From Beijerinckiaceae bacterium (GTDB lineage Bacteria; Pseudomonadota; Alphaproteobacteria; Rhizobiales; Beijerinckiaceae): a stretch of 64,000 bases of DNA. The notes under the pieces are model-generated. The model worked only from the letters and a program-made list of their open reading frames with translations. It was not told the DNA's origin and made no database searches. The DNA lies in NCBI GenBank assembly GCA_009773635.1, contig WSYC01000003.1, forward strand, positions 99,106-163,105. The letters are read 5' to 3'. Every line of letters starts with the position of its first letter. Position 1 is the first letter of the stretch. Made by a program: the position numbers and the translations under genes. Positions 27,820-35,889 of the stretch are shown piece after piece.

Positions 27820-28443
27820 TCAAGCGTGCTCGCGCTTGCGGCGGATGCGAACGTACAGCGCGCCCTCGCCGCCATGCCCGCGCGCGGCATTGTCGAAGCC
27901 GATCACCATCCGCCGCATCACGGGGTCGGCGAGCCAATGTGGCACCATGCGGCGGAGAACGCCGCGCTCCTCGCCCTGGGCATCAAGCCCACCACCCTTG
28001 CCGGTGATGACGAGCACCATCCGCGCCCCGCCGGCATGGGCGCGGTGGATGAAGGCATTGAGCGCCGCATGCGCTTCGGCCTGCCGCATGCCGTGGAGAT
28101 CGATCCGCGCATCAAGAGCGCGGGTGCCACGGGCGACATCTTTTGCCAGCCGCTTCTCGATCCCCGAGAGGGGCGGCAGCGCGCGCTGATGCAGGGGCGC
28201 CGCCAGAGCCAGCTGCATCGGATGCTGCGGAGCGCTTTCAGCGGGCGATACGGCTGGAGGAGGATCGGGAATCGCCAGCGCCATCCGACCCGGCAATGGG
28301 GTCGCGGTTTTCGCGACCTCCGCCCAGACCGCATGGTCCTCCGGCGAAATCTCCGGCTTGCGGCGACGACGTTTGACCGGCGAAGCCAGCTTTTCAGGCT
28401 TGGTTGCGCGCTTGCCGGGAATGAGGGTCTTGATCCACGCCAT
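27820..28443 (-). CDS. Smr-domain protein
   Basis: A 207-residue protein with a basic N-terminus (VKRRRRKPEISPED), a low-complexity middle and a C-terminal Smr domain from about residue 110 (ARIDLHGMRQAEAHAAL, VLVITGKGGG, GHGGEGALYVRIRRK). Smr domains are nucleic-acid nucleases or binding modules. Stand-alone proteobacterial Smr proteins are thought to act on RNA, possibly in ribosome rescue, but this one is untested. It lies three bases after mltA on the same strand, an order conserved in Rhizobiales near the origin. Confidence 0.92.
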   Translation of the reverse strand: MAWIKTLIPGKRATKPEKLASPVKRRRRKPEISPEDHAVWAEVAKTATPLPGRMALAIPDPPPAVSPAESAPQHPMQLALAAPLHQRALPPLSGIEKRLAKDVARGTRALDARIDLHGMRQAEAHAALNAFIHRAHAGGARMVLVITGKGGGLDAQGEERGVLRRMVPHWLADPVMRRMVIGFDNAARGHGGEGALYVRIRRKREHA

Positions 28444-28445
28444 GG

Positions 28446-29651
28446 TTAGGGCTTTTCGGGCCAGAGCACGACAAACCGCAGGCGATCGCGCACCAGTCCT
28501 GCGCGCGCGCCGGCCTCCACGCCCGTGCCCATGAAATAATCCCCGCGTGCCGGCCCGACGATGGCCGAACCCGTATCCTGCGCGATCATCAGCCGGGCGA
28601 TCCGGTGCCGCCCACCCCCGGGCACCAGCGGGTTCACATCGATGAAGACCGGCAGGCCATAAGGCCAGAGCGTGCGATCGATCGCGAGGCTGCGGCCTTC
28701 GGTCAGTGGCACACCGGCGCCGCCGATCGGGCCGCGATCCTGCGGCGCGGCGTCGTCGCGCGCAAAAAACACGTAGGAGCGGTTCTCTTCCATCAGCGCG
28801 CGGCCGCGCCCGGGGTTGTCGCGCAGCCAGCCCATCAGCTTGGCGAGGGTCATCTCCGTCAGTGTCATCGCCCCCGTCTCGACCAGGCGCTTGCCAATGG
28901 AGGTATAGGGATGGCCGTTCCGCCCGGCATAGACGAGCCGCGTTCGCCGGCCATCCGGCAGGCGCAGCCGGGCCGAACCCTGAACCTGCGTGATGAAAAG
29001 TTCGGCGTGGTCACGCAGCCAGGCAATTTCGAGATTGTGCCCCGCAAGCGCCCCGGCCCAGATCGCCTGCCGATCCGGGTAAGGCCGGAGCCCTTCCGCT
29101 GTCTGCCGGGCGGCCTGAAGCCCGGGGTCGAGCCCCGGCCGCGGCTCGCCTTGCCGGAACGTGACGAGATCCGCCGGGCGCGCCAGCACCGGCACCGGAA
29201 AATCCGGCGTCTGCACAAGTGAAGCCTCGATTTCCGGCTCGTAATACGCCGTCAGGAACCCTGCCTCGCCGCGCGGACGAATCTCGAAGGGCGCAAAATG
29301 CGTTTCGAAGAACGTGCGGGCGACATTTCGATCGGAACCGGCGCTGTCTGCCAATGATCGAGCGCTGCGGCAGGTTTCGACGAGCGCGGAAGGGGGTTGA
29401 ATTGCGTCGCGCAGCACCGCCGAACCATCCAGCAGCGGTGCACAGGTTTCAAGAAACACGCGGAAGGCCGCCGCGTGATCATCCTCGCCCCACCCCGCGA
29501 TCGCACCAAACGAGAGGCGCTGGACGACGGTATCGACGGGGAGAGCACGGGCAAGGTCAGCGCTGGCAGGGGAACCGGGCATCGATGTCTCGCATCTGGC
29601 GCCCGTCAGACCGAGCACCACGGGCAGCGCCAGGGCAACCTGGCGCAGCAT
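28446..29651 (-). CDS. mltA: Membrane-bound lytic murein transglycosylase A (MltA)
   Basis: MltA cleaves peptidoglycan glycan strands to 1,6-anhydro products in the periplasm. The 401-residue protein begins with a signal peptide (RQVALALPVVLGLTGARC); the Cys at about residue 20 is not in a textbook lipobox, so lipid anchoring is uncertain. The MltA domain includes FLTAYYEPEIEAS and the 3D domain with the catalytic Asp, IAQDTGSAIVGPARGDYFMG. It follows the Tim44-like gene by three bases and precedes smr by two, so the three are probably co-transcribed. Confidence 0.95.
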   Translation of the reverse strand: MLRQVALALPVVLGLTGARCETSMPGSPASADLARALPVDTVVQRLSFGAIAGWGEDDHAAAFRVFLETCAPLLDGSAVLRDAIQPPSALVETCRSARSLADSAGSDRNVARTFFETHFAPFEIRPRGEAGFLTAYYEPEIEASLVQTPDFPVPVLARPADLVTFRQGEPRPGLDPGLQAARQTAEGLRPYPDRQAIWAGALAGHNLEIAWLRDHAELFITQVQGSARLRLPDGRRTRLVYAGRNGHPYTSIGKRLVETGAMTLTEMTLAKLMGWLRDNPGRGRALMEENRSYVFFARDDAAPQDRGPIGGAGVPLTEGRSLAIDRTLWPYGLPVFIDVNPLVPGGGRHRIARLMIAQDTGSAIVGPARGDYFMGTGVEAGARAGLVRDRLRFVVLWPEKP

Positions 29652-29654
29652 CGG

Positions 29655-30377
29655 TTACTGCGCCGATTCGGTCGCGATCAGACGCCAGTTCGGATCACGC
29701 GAGCTGACATCGCGCGAAAACGTCCAGATATCGACGACGTCGATTACCTTTTCGGCGCTGCCATCGATGACGGTGCCGACCGAATCACGCGTGGCGGTGA
29801 TCAGCTTGGAGAGGAAGCGAACCGTGACCTGAGCCGTCCGCGTACGCAGTTGCGCATCCGAAATCTCGGCCTTGTCGATCGAGACGAACTGCGTCTCAAC
29901 CTTTTCTCCGCGTGTCTCACGATCGCGGATGGCGGCGTCGAAGCCATCATAGACATCCTTGGCAAGGAGGTCTTTCAGGGTCTTGCGATCGCCGTTCGCG
30001 AAGGCGAGCACGATCATCTCGTAGGCGGCCTTGGCACCGCCGAGGAACTCGCGCGGATCGAAAGCCGGATCCTGGCCGATAATGCCGAGAAGGCCCGCAT
30101 GGGCGGGCGATTCCGGGGCAACAATGCCCTCGAGGCGCGCTTCGGGAGCCTGCGGTGCCGGCATCTCGTCCCGTCGCGTGGGCAAGGGAACGACATTGCT
30201 CGCGCCTTCCGGCATGGTATTGCCATCGCCGGTCGCATTGGCGGGAGGGCGACGATCATAGATATCGCCGGGCGGCTTTTCGGTTCCGGTGCGCGTGCCG
30301 AGCACGGAGCGCAGCTTGAAGATCACGAAGACCGCGAGACCGAGGAAAACGAGCGTAAGGAGATCGAAATTCTGCAT
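29655..30377 (-). CDS. Tim44-like (TimA) inner-membrane-associated protein
   Basis: 240 residues from MQNFDLLTLVFLGL. One N-terminal membrane helix (about 5-23) is followed by a variable proline-rich linker and a C-terminal Tim44-like domain (about 105-235; PREFLGGAKAAYEMIVLAFANGD, given as GGAKAAYEMIVLAFA, and LKDLLAKDVYDGFDAAI). Bacterial Tim44 homologues sit on the periplasmic or membrane face and help assemble membrane complexes. The gene lies between mltA and the divergent fxsA-secB pair, the standard alphaproteobacterial place. The chosen ATG gives the conserved N-terminus. Confidence 0.92.
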   Translation of the reverse strand: MQNFDLLTLVFLGLAVFVIFKLRSVLGTRTGTEKPPGDIYDRRPPANATGDGNTMPEGASNVVPLPTRRDEMPAPQAPEARLEGIVAPESPAHAGLLGIIGQDPAFDPREFLGGAKAAYEMIVLAFANGDRKTLKDLLAKDVYDGFDAAIRDRETRGEKVETQFVSIDKAEISDAQLRTRTAQVTVRFLSKLITATRDSVGTVIDGSAEKVIDVVDIWTFSRDVSSRDPNWRLIATESAQ

Positions 30378-30571
30378 TGCAAAGTCCCGGCATGAAATTC
30401 GGCGCCACACCCCGAAGCATGACCCGGCGGAAGCATTCCGCACCTTTCATATAGGGCCTGTTCTTGCCCTTCGCCATCCTCAAGATGGCGGGAACAGCAA
30501 TGAACCCGGAATTGATGAGCATTTTGTGTCTGAATCGGCTATGCAGCGGGCTCGTTTCTGGAAGGTGAGCG

Positions 30572-31135
30572 ATGGCTGCGGCATTTTCGATCTCGGGAAG
30601 GATGGTCCGGGCGGGGGTAATCCTGCTGCTCGGCTGGCTTCTGCTCGAAATCGCGCTGCTGCAACTCGTCGCGGCGCGCATCGGCTGGGGGGCGACGCTG
30701 GCGTTTCTCAGCATCAAGGGTGGCGCCGGCCTGATTCTGGTCGGCTACATGACCCTGCGCGGATTTTCCAAGCTGAAATCGATGGCGCGGCGTAAACCTG
30801 ATGCGCCTGATCCCGGTATCACCGGACTTGGGACTGTATCGGGACTTGGGGCAGTATCGGGGCTTGGGGCTGTCTTCGGCGTGATCAGCGGCATCCTGAT
30901 CACGCTTCCAGGCCTCATCCCGCCCCTCCTCGGCATTGTCCTGCTCTCGCCAAGTGTCCAGGGCGGGCTTCTCCGGCGCTTCTCCGGCGCCGGCAAGAGA
31001 GCGGGCAGGCCCACCTCTCCCCCGCGCGAGATCGACCTCGAATCCGGTGAATGGCGTGAAATTCGCCGGAAGAAGCTGGCGACACGCGCGCGTTCCCGCA
31101 AAGCTTCGCTTGAGGCCGGGCCGCCATCAGTGTAA
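30572..31135 (+). CDS. fxsA: FxsA family membrane protein
   Basis: FxsA (187 residues) is a cytoplasmic-membrane protein; in E. coli its overproduction relieves F-plasmid exclusion of phage T7. Helices are seen at about residues 14-34 (GVILLLGWLLLEIALLQLV), 46-60 and 100-125 (VISGILITLPGLIPPLLGIV). The family motif LLEIALLQLVAARIGWG is clear. The central loop contains three near-identical GLGxVS/F hexapeptides encoded by an 18-bp tandem repeat, which is not usual. It diverges from the Tim44-like gene and precedes secB. Confidence 0.9.
   Translation: MAAAFSISGRMVRAGVILLLGWLLLEIALLQLVAARIGWGATLAFLSIKGGAGLILVGYMTLRGFSKLKSMARRKPDAPDPGITGLGTVSGLGAVSGLGAVFGVISGILITLPGLIPPLLGIVLLSPSVQGGLLRRFSGAGKRAGRPTSPPREIDLESGEWREIRRKKLATRARSRKASLEAGPPSV
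30824..30877 (+). repeat. Three tandem 18-bp repeats inside fxsA
   Basis: Three adjacent 18-base units starting GGACTTGGGACTGTATCG, with two to six changes between copies, encode GLGTVS, GLGAVS and GLGAVF. The unit length keeps the reading frame. The copy number may vary between strains; this is a small coding minisatellite. Confidence 0.85.
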
Positions 31136-31217
31136 GCGGTGCCTCGCAATCCGGGTCTGGGAGCAGATCCAACGGGTGCGTCCGCTCGCGGGCCACCGAT
31201 CATGACAGGAAGATACG

Positions 31218-31679
31218 ATGTCCGATGGCAATGGTGGCGCTGGGCCGCACCTCGAAGCGCTCGCGCAATATGTGAAGGATCTCTCCTTCGAAAACCCGAA
31301 CGCTCCGCGTTCGCTCGGCCCGCAAGAGACGCCGCCTAACATCTCGATCCAGGTGAATGTCAACGCGAAGCCAATTGCTGCGAATGACTACGAAATTGAG
31401 CTCGTCCTGGAAGGCAAGGCAGGCGAGGGCGAAGGCCTGCTGTTCAGCTTCGAGCTGAATTTCGCCGGTGTGTTCCGCCTCGAGAATATCCCGGAAGCGC
31501 ACGTCCATCAGGTTCTGATGATCGAATGCCCGCGGCTGCTGTTCCCCTTCGCCCGGTCGGTGCTCGCGAACGCCGTGCGTGACGGCGGCTTCCCGCCGTT
31601 CCTGCTCCAGCCGATCGATTTCGCGCAGCTCTATCAGGCGCGCATGAACGAGATGGGCCAGAAGGGCATGAACAGCTGA
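31218..31679 (+). CDS. secB: Protein-export chaperone SecB
   Basis: SecB (153 residues) keeps secretory preproteins unfolded and hands them to SecA. The protein has the SecB strand pattern QYVKDLSFENPNAP, ISIQVNVNAKPI, YEIELVLEGKA and the conserved FPFARSVLANAVRDGGFPP with the acidic and aromatic residues of the substrate grooves. It lies 82 bases after fxsA on the same strand and converges with dnaQ. SecB next to dnaQ is typical of alphaproteobacterial origins. Confidence 0.97.
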   Translation: MSDGNGGAGPHLEALAQYVKDLSFENPNAPRSLGPQETPPNISIQVNVNAKPIAANDYEIELVLEGKAGEGEGLLFSFELNFAGVFRLENIPEAHVHQVLMIECPRLLFPFARSVLANAVRDGGFPPFLLQPIDFAQLYQARMNEMGQKGMNS

Positions 31680-31720
31680 TTGTTCCGCTGTTCCGCCCGG
31701 TAGGGGTGCCATAAGGACCC

Positions 31721-32431
31721 TCAATCGGTCTTCAGATACGCATTCCACAGCGCCTTCTCGCCCATTTCGGCGATGAAGGCGCGGTGCTTGTCGATCTCAT
31801 CCGGGGTCAGCAGATGAATTTCCGGTAGTGCCCGCACTTGCCGCGCTGCCTGCGCCTCGACCTCTGCCTTCGAGCCGCCACTCTCGCCGGACCCGAATTC
31901 CCCGAGAATGAGGCTTGACTGCTTGCCGCCGGTGAGCTCGGCATAGACCTCGGCAAGAATCTCCGCATCGAGCAACGCGCCGTGCTTCGTCCTGCGCGAT
32001 GAATCGACGCCATAGCGCGCACAGAGGGCGTCGAGGGAATTTTGCTGACCCGGGTGCCGGCGGCGCGCGATCATCAGGGTATCGACGACGCGCGAGGGCG
32101 AGATCGGCCCCTTGCCGAGGCGTTTCAGTTCGTGATTGAGAAAGCCGGTGTCAAACGAGGCGTTGTGGATGACGAGCTGATCCTCGCCGATAAAGTCAAG
32201 AAACTCGTCGGCGACGTCCTTGAACACAGGCTTGTCCGCCAGAAACGCATCCGAAAGCCCGTGCACGGCAAAGGCATCGGGTGACATCGGCCGCTGCGGG
32301 TTAAGGTAGCGGTGAAACACCCGCCCGGTCAGGAAGCGGTTGACGATTTCGACACAGCCGATCTCGACCAGCCGGTCGCCGCGCGCGGGATCAAGGCCGG
32401 TCGTTTCGGTATCGAGGACAATTTCGCGCAT
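31721..32431 (-). CDS. dnaQ: DNA polymerase III epsilon subunit (3'-5' exonuclease) DnaQ
   Basis: DnaQ proofreads in the replicative polymerase. All exonuclease motifs are intact in 236 residues: ExoI VLDTETTGLD (6-15), ExoII IHNASFDTGFLNHE, and ExoIII KHGALLDAEILAEVY. The C-terminal 60 residues are the linker that binds the alpha subunit. It belongs to the leftward run dnaQ-coaE-aroE-maf-ppsR, which leads away from the predicted origin, so it is replicated early and in leading-strand orientation. Confidence 0.97.
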   Translation of the reverse strand: MREIVLDTETTGLDPARGDRLVEIGCVEIVNRFLTGRVFHRYLNPQRPMSPDAFAVHGLSDAFLADKPVFKDVADEFLDFIGEDQLVIHNASFDTGFLNHELKRLGKGPISPSRVVDTLMIARRRHPGQQNSLDALCARYGVDSSRRTKHGALLDAEILAEVYAELTGGKQSSLILGEFGSGESGGSKAEVEAQAARQVRALPEIHLLTPDEIDKHRAFIAEMGEKALWNAYLKTD

Positions 32432-32464
32432 GGGCCTGGTATGATGTTCGAGGGTCTGACGTCG

Positions 32465-33061
32465 TCAGCTCTGGCGGAGCCTCGGTTCGAGCTCATCAAG
32501 CAATGTGCGGATATCTGCCCGCGCCGCTTCAAGACCCCGTCCCGTATCGAGTATCATATGCGCGCGCCGGCGTTTCTCGTCCATCGACATCTGCCTTGCG
32601 AGAATGGCGTGGAAAAGCGGCTCACTCATGCCCGGACGCGCGAGTACGCGCCGCTTCTGCTCAACCGCGTCGACGACTGTCACGAGAATAGCGTCGCAGC
32701 GACCTTCCGCGCCGGTTTCGAAGAGCAGGGGGATATCGAGTACGATCAGCCGCGCGCCTGCCTTCTCGGCAGCGGCGATTGCCGCTTCTTCCTTGGCCCG
32801 GACGAGGGGGTGGACGATGGCTTCGAGCGCCTTGAAACGCTCGGGATTGCCGGAAACGATAGCGCCGAGCCGTTTGCGGTCCACCACGCCGTGCTGAACC
32901 GCCCCGGGAAATTCCGCCTCGATGGCGGCTGCAGCCTCGCCCGCATAGAGCTCGTGCACAGCGGCGTCGGCATCGTAGACGGGAATGCCGAACTCCCGGA
33001 AAATCGCCGCCGTCGTCGATTTCCCCGTGCCGATTGAACCGGTCAGGCCGAGCCGGAACAT
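32465..33061 (-). CDS. coaE: Dephospho-CoA kinase CoaE
   Basis: CoaE phosphorylates dephospho-CoA, the last step of coenzyme A synthesis. The P-loop is GLTGSIGTGKSTTA at about residues 5-18. The family motifs YDADAAVHELY, HPLVRAKEE and IVLDIPLLFETGAE are present. At 198 residues it is the normal size. It begins three bases after aroE ends and is 33 bases before dnaQ, so the three are probably co-transcribed. Confidence 0.97.
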   Translation of the reverse strand: MFRLGLTGSIGTGKSTTAAIFREFGIPVYDADAAVHELYAGEAAAAIEAEFPGAVQHGVVDRKRLGAIVSGNPERFKALEAIVHPLVRAKEEAAIAAAEKAGARLIVLDIPLLFETGAEGRCDAILVTVVDAVEQKRRVLARPGMSEPLFHAILARQMSMDEKRRRAHMILDTGRGLEAARADIRTLLDELEPRLRQS

Positions 33062-33064
33062 GCC

Positions 33065-33937
33065 TCAAGCCTTCTTTTCTGCGAGATCGGCCAGCAGATG
33101 CGCGCGAAGCCGGTCACTCACGACAGGCTTCCGGCCGAACCAGCGCTGAAACCCCGGGGCTGCCTGATGCAGCAGCATACCGAGGCCATCCAGGGTTCTC
33201 AAACCGCGCGCCCGCGCTGCTGCCAGCAGCGGCGTTTCGAGGGGGACATAGACGATATCGGCGACGACAGCGCCTGGTTTCAACCGCGCCAGATCCAGCT
33301 CAAGCGCCGGCTGGCCGCTCATCCCGAGGCTGGTCGTGTTGACGACAAGATCGACATCCGCGAGTGCGGCTTCGCGCTCATCCCAGTCGAGGCTGGAGAT
33401 CGGGGCACCCGGCCGCGCCTTCAGGATATCCGAGACCAGCACATCCGTTCGATCCCTCGAGCGATTGGCGATCTGGATGGCGGCTGGCGCACGATCGAGC
33501 AGCGGCATCAACAGCCCGCGCGCGGCGCCCCCGGCCCCCAGCAGAAGGATTCGGGGGTGCAACGAATCCCAGCCCGGATAGCTCTGGTCGAGATGGGCGA
33601 CGAAACCCAGGCCATCGGTATTATCGCCGCAGAGCTTGCCGTCCTCGAACCAGAAGGTGTTCACCGCACGCACCGCGCGCGCGACATCGCTCACGACATC
33701 GCACGCGGCAAAAGCCTCTTCCTTGTGGGGAACGGTGACATTGCCGCCAACGAAACCGCGTGATGGTAATTCCCGCAGGAAGGCGGCAACCGCTCCCGGC
33801 ATCACATCAGCACGCTCGTAGGTCCCGCCGAGGCCGAGTTCTTCAAGCCAGAAGGCGTGGATCAGCGGCGAGCGCGCGTGCTTGACCGGCCGGCCGATGA
33901 TAATCGCTTTCGCGGGGGGTGTTGGCTGTGGGGGCAT
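33065..33937 (-). CDS. aroE: Shikimate dehydrogenase AroE
   Basis: AroE reduces 3-dehydroshikimate to shikimate with NADPH in aromatic amino-acid synthesis. The 290-residue protein has the substrate-binding IIGRPVKHARSPLIHAFW, the catalytic region NVTVPHKEEAF (Lys and following Asp), GDNTDGLGF, the dinucleotide loop LLGAGGAARGLL and the NADP-favouring ANRSRDRT. The start at MPPQPTPP was preferred; a longer frame adds 23 poor residues. The gap to maf (96 bases) is the largest in this leftward run. Confidence 0.97.
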   Translation of the reverse strand: MPPQPTPPAKAIIIGRPVKHARSPLIHAFWLEELGLGGTYERADVMPGAVAAFLRELPSRGFVGGNVTVPHKEEAFAACDVVSDVARAVRAVNTFWFEDGKLCGDNTDGLGFVAHLDQSYPGWDSLHPRILLLGAGGAARGLLMPLLDRAPAAIQIANRSRDRTDVLVSDILKARPGAPISSLDWDEREAALADVDLVVNTTSLGMSGQPALELDLARLKPGAVVADIVYVPLETPLLAAARARGLRTLDGLGMLLHQAAPGFQRWFGRKPVVSDRLRAHLLADLAEKKA

Positions 33938-34033
33938 CACGCTGGCTTCGGTTGGTGGGTGGATGTTTTTAGGCCTTATGCCTGTCGCGCAGCAAGAGGC
34001 GAGCAAGACAGGCGGTCGGGATGGCTGCAGCTT

Positions 34034-34660
34034 TCATGCCGCCAGAAGGCCATGATGACGCAGCGCCTGAAGCAGTGCGAGGAGTGGCAACCCGAGTATG
34101 GTCGCATGATCGCCCTCAATGGACTCAAAGAGGTGAACACCCAGCGCTTCCAGCTGGTAACCCCCCACGGTTTCGCACACCGTTGGCCCCATTGCGTCGA
34201 GATAAGCGTCAAGAAAGGGGTCCGAGAATGCCCGCATCGCCAGCCGCGCCGAGGCCGCACCCGCCCAAAGGATTGCGTCGCCGCGTCGAAGGACGGCAGC
34301 GGAATGCAGAAGATGCTCTTCGCCCCTCAATGCGCCGAGCTGCCGGCGGGCCTGAGCGCGATCAGCCGGCTTCATGAGGAGTACGCCCCGGTGATCCAGC
34401 GTCTGATCAGCCGTGAGGATCAGCGCGTCCGGTTCTGCCTTTTGGGCGGCTTCAGCCTTCGCATGCGCCAGGGCAAGCGCGATATCCCGCGGTGGCGTCA
34501 GCGCCGCGAGCAGTTTGGCCGCAAGTGCGCCCTCATCAACCGGAGCCTTGAGCACCGCCAGCGGGATACCGGCCGCTTCCAGAAGTGCGCGCCGCGCGGC
34601 GCTACCGGAAGCGAGTGTCAGGGGATGCGGATGTCGCCAGAAGGCGTTCGAAGCCATCAT
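34034..34660 (-). CDS. maf: Maf-family nucleotide pyrophosphatase-like protein
   Basis: The product (208 residues) is a Maf/HAM1-fold nucleotide pyrophosphatase, a family that hydrolyses dTTP, UTP or modified nucleotides. It has [39 protein letters not shown] and the C-terminal [30 protein letters not shown] (quoted in part: [16 protein letters not shown]). This is the shorter divergent Maf paralogue regularly found next to ppsR at alphaproteobacterial origins. Its substrate is not known. Its ATG overlaps the ppsR stop, so they are translationally coupled. Confidence 0.93.
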   Translation of the reverse strand: MMASNAFWRHPHPLTLASGSAARRALLEAAGIPLAVLKAPVDEGALAAKLLAALTPPRDIALALAHAKAEAAQKAEPDALILTADQTLDHRGVLLMKPADRAQARRQLGALRGEEHLLHSAAVLRRGDAILWAGAASARLAMRAFSDPFLDAYLDAMGPTVCETVGGYQLEALGVHLFESIEGDHATILGLPLLALLQALRHHGLLAA

Positions 34661-35490
34661 TGTGCCACGAGACCCAGCCTGTGCGTGCGATAGAGATCGA
34701 TAATGGCCGCTGCAGTTTCCTCGATCGAACGCCGGGTGACATCAATAACCGGCCAGTTGTAGCGGTCGAAGGTGCGGCGAGCCTGTGCGATTTCCTCGGT
34801 CACCGCCTGGCGGTCGATATAGGTTGAATCCTTGTCGCCGGCATTAAGGGCCAGCAAGCGATTCTGTCGGATCTGGACAATGCGTTCAGGCGAGGCCACA
34901 AGCCCGATCACCAGAGGCTTCGAGAGCGCACCTATATTTTCCGGCAGGGCCATGTTGGGCACCAGCGGGACATTGGCGGTCTTGATGCCGCGGTTGGCAA
35001 GATAAATACTGGTCGGTGTTTTCGAGGTCCGGCTGACCCCGACGAGGACAACATCCGCCTGGTCGAGGTTCTCCGTCATCTGGCCGTCGTCGTGTATCAT
35101 GGTGAAGTTCAACGCATCGATCCGGCGGAAGTACTCGGCGTTCAACACGTGCTGCGCGCCGGCCTTCGGCGTTGTGGCAACCCCGAGATAGGACTGGAAC
35201 ATGTTATGGACCGGTTCGAGCACGGAGAGGCTCGGGCAGCTCTGCTCTTCGCAAGCTGAGCGCAGGCGCTCGGCAAGACCTTGGTCGACCATCGTGTAGA
35301 GGACGATGCCCGGCTCATTCTCGATCTCGGTGATCACACGATCGAGCTGCTTTTCATTCCGCACAAGAGGATAGACGTGCTCGATGGGGGAAATGCCGGC
35401 ATAGAGTGCTGTCGCGGCCCGAGCGACCGTGATCAGGGTTTCGCCGGTTGAATCCGAGACGAGGTGGAGATGGAAGAAATTGCGGCCCAT
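34657..35490 (-). CDS. ppsR: Pyruvate, water/phosphate dikinase regulatory protein (PPSR/DUF299)
   Basis: 277 residues of the DUF299 family: bifunctional serine/threonine kinase and phosphorylase that switches phosphoenolpyruvate synthase or pyruvate phosphate dikinase off and on using ADP. The P-loop-like motif [18 protein letters not shown] is intact, with VSDSTGETL at the N-terminus and the [13 protein letters not shown] stretch later. This is the gene next to the origin in Caulobacter and Rickettsia. It starts the leftward run, and its ATG is the left edge of the AT-rich intergenic segment. Two ribosome-binding-like purine runs precede it. Confidence 0.96.
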   Translation of the reverse strand: MGRNFFHLHLVSDSTGETLITVARAATALYAGISPIEHVYPLVRNEKQLDRVITEIENEPGIVLYTMVDQGLAERLRSACEEQSCPSLSVLEPVHNMFQSYLGVATTPKAGAQHVLNAEYFRRIDALNFTMIHDDGQMTENLDQADVVLVGVSRTSKTPTSIYLANRGIKTANVPLVPNMALPENIGALSKPLVIGLVASPERIVQIRQNRLLALNAGDKDSTYIDRQAVTEEIAQARRTFDRYNWPVIDVTRRSIEETAAAIIDLYRTHRLGLVAQ

Positions 35491-35889
35491 TGGTTCCCGT
35501 TTCGATCACGCGGCTGGCTTTCGGAAGTTTTCAACCGACTTGCGCACAGGCCTGTTGTCAAGCTCTGCATAAGTCGCCGGAATCCACGCTCTCGCTCGAT
35601 AGCCTCTGCCGGGTTGTGGAAAGAAGGCTTTTTTGTTCACAATCGAACGAGCGGGAAAGTGCTCTAGGGGAAACGGGGAATTCTGGGGATAGCGGGTAAA
35701 GATCGATTTTTTGATCCTGATAGATTATTCTTTTCAAAGGGATAGATTTAAATTCGTTTTTTGGACTGAGCGCATCAGAAACGAATTGATCTCTCCTGCT
35801 TGTGGATGCCGCGCGAATTTCGCAAAAGGGCTGTTAAGTAAAAGACAAAAGAGAAGAAAGACTCTTTTCTTTCATTTTAAGAGGTTGGA
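35491..35889. other. Probable chromosomal replication origin (oriC)
   Basis: A 399-base intergenic segment between ppsR and hemE, the place of oriC in Caulobacter crescentus and Rickettsia. The AT-rich core 35,701-35,760 is only 27% G+C by hand count. Four sites lie two mismatches from the DnaA box TTATCCACA: 35,615-35,623 (TGTGGAAAG), 35,633-35,641 (TTGTTCACA), 35,684-35,692 (TGGGGATAG) and 35,801-35,809 (TGTGGATGC). GATAGATT occurs twice, 22 bases apart (35,719 and 35,741). A CcrM site GACTC is at 35,860. I found no TTAA-N7-TTAA CtrA site. Genes point away on both sides, and parS/parAB are close by. The promoters of ppsR and hemE must also lie here. Confidence 0.75.

Noticed and set aside
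35491..35889. CtrA binding sites in the origin
   Set aside because: TTAA occurs at 35,748, 35,834 and 35,877, but no two are 7 bases apart as the TTAA-N7-TTAA consensus requires.
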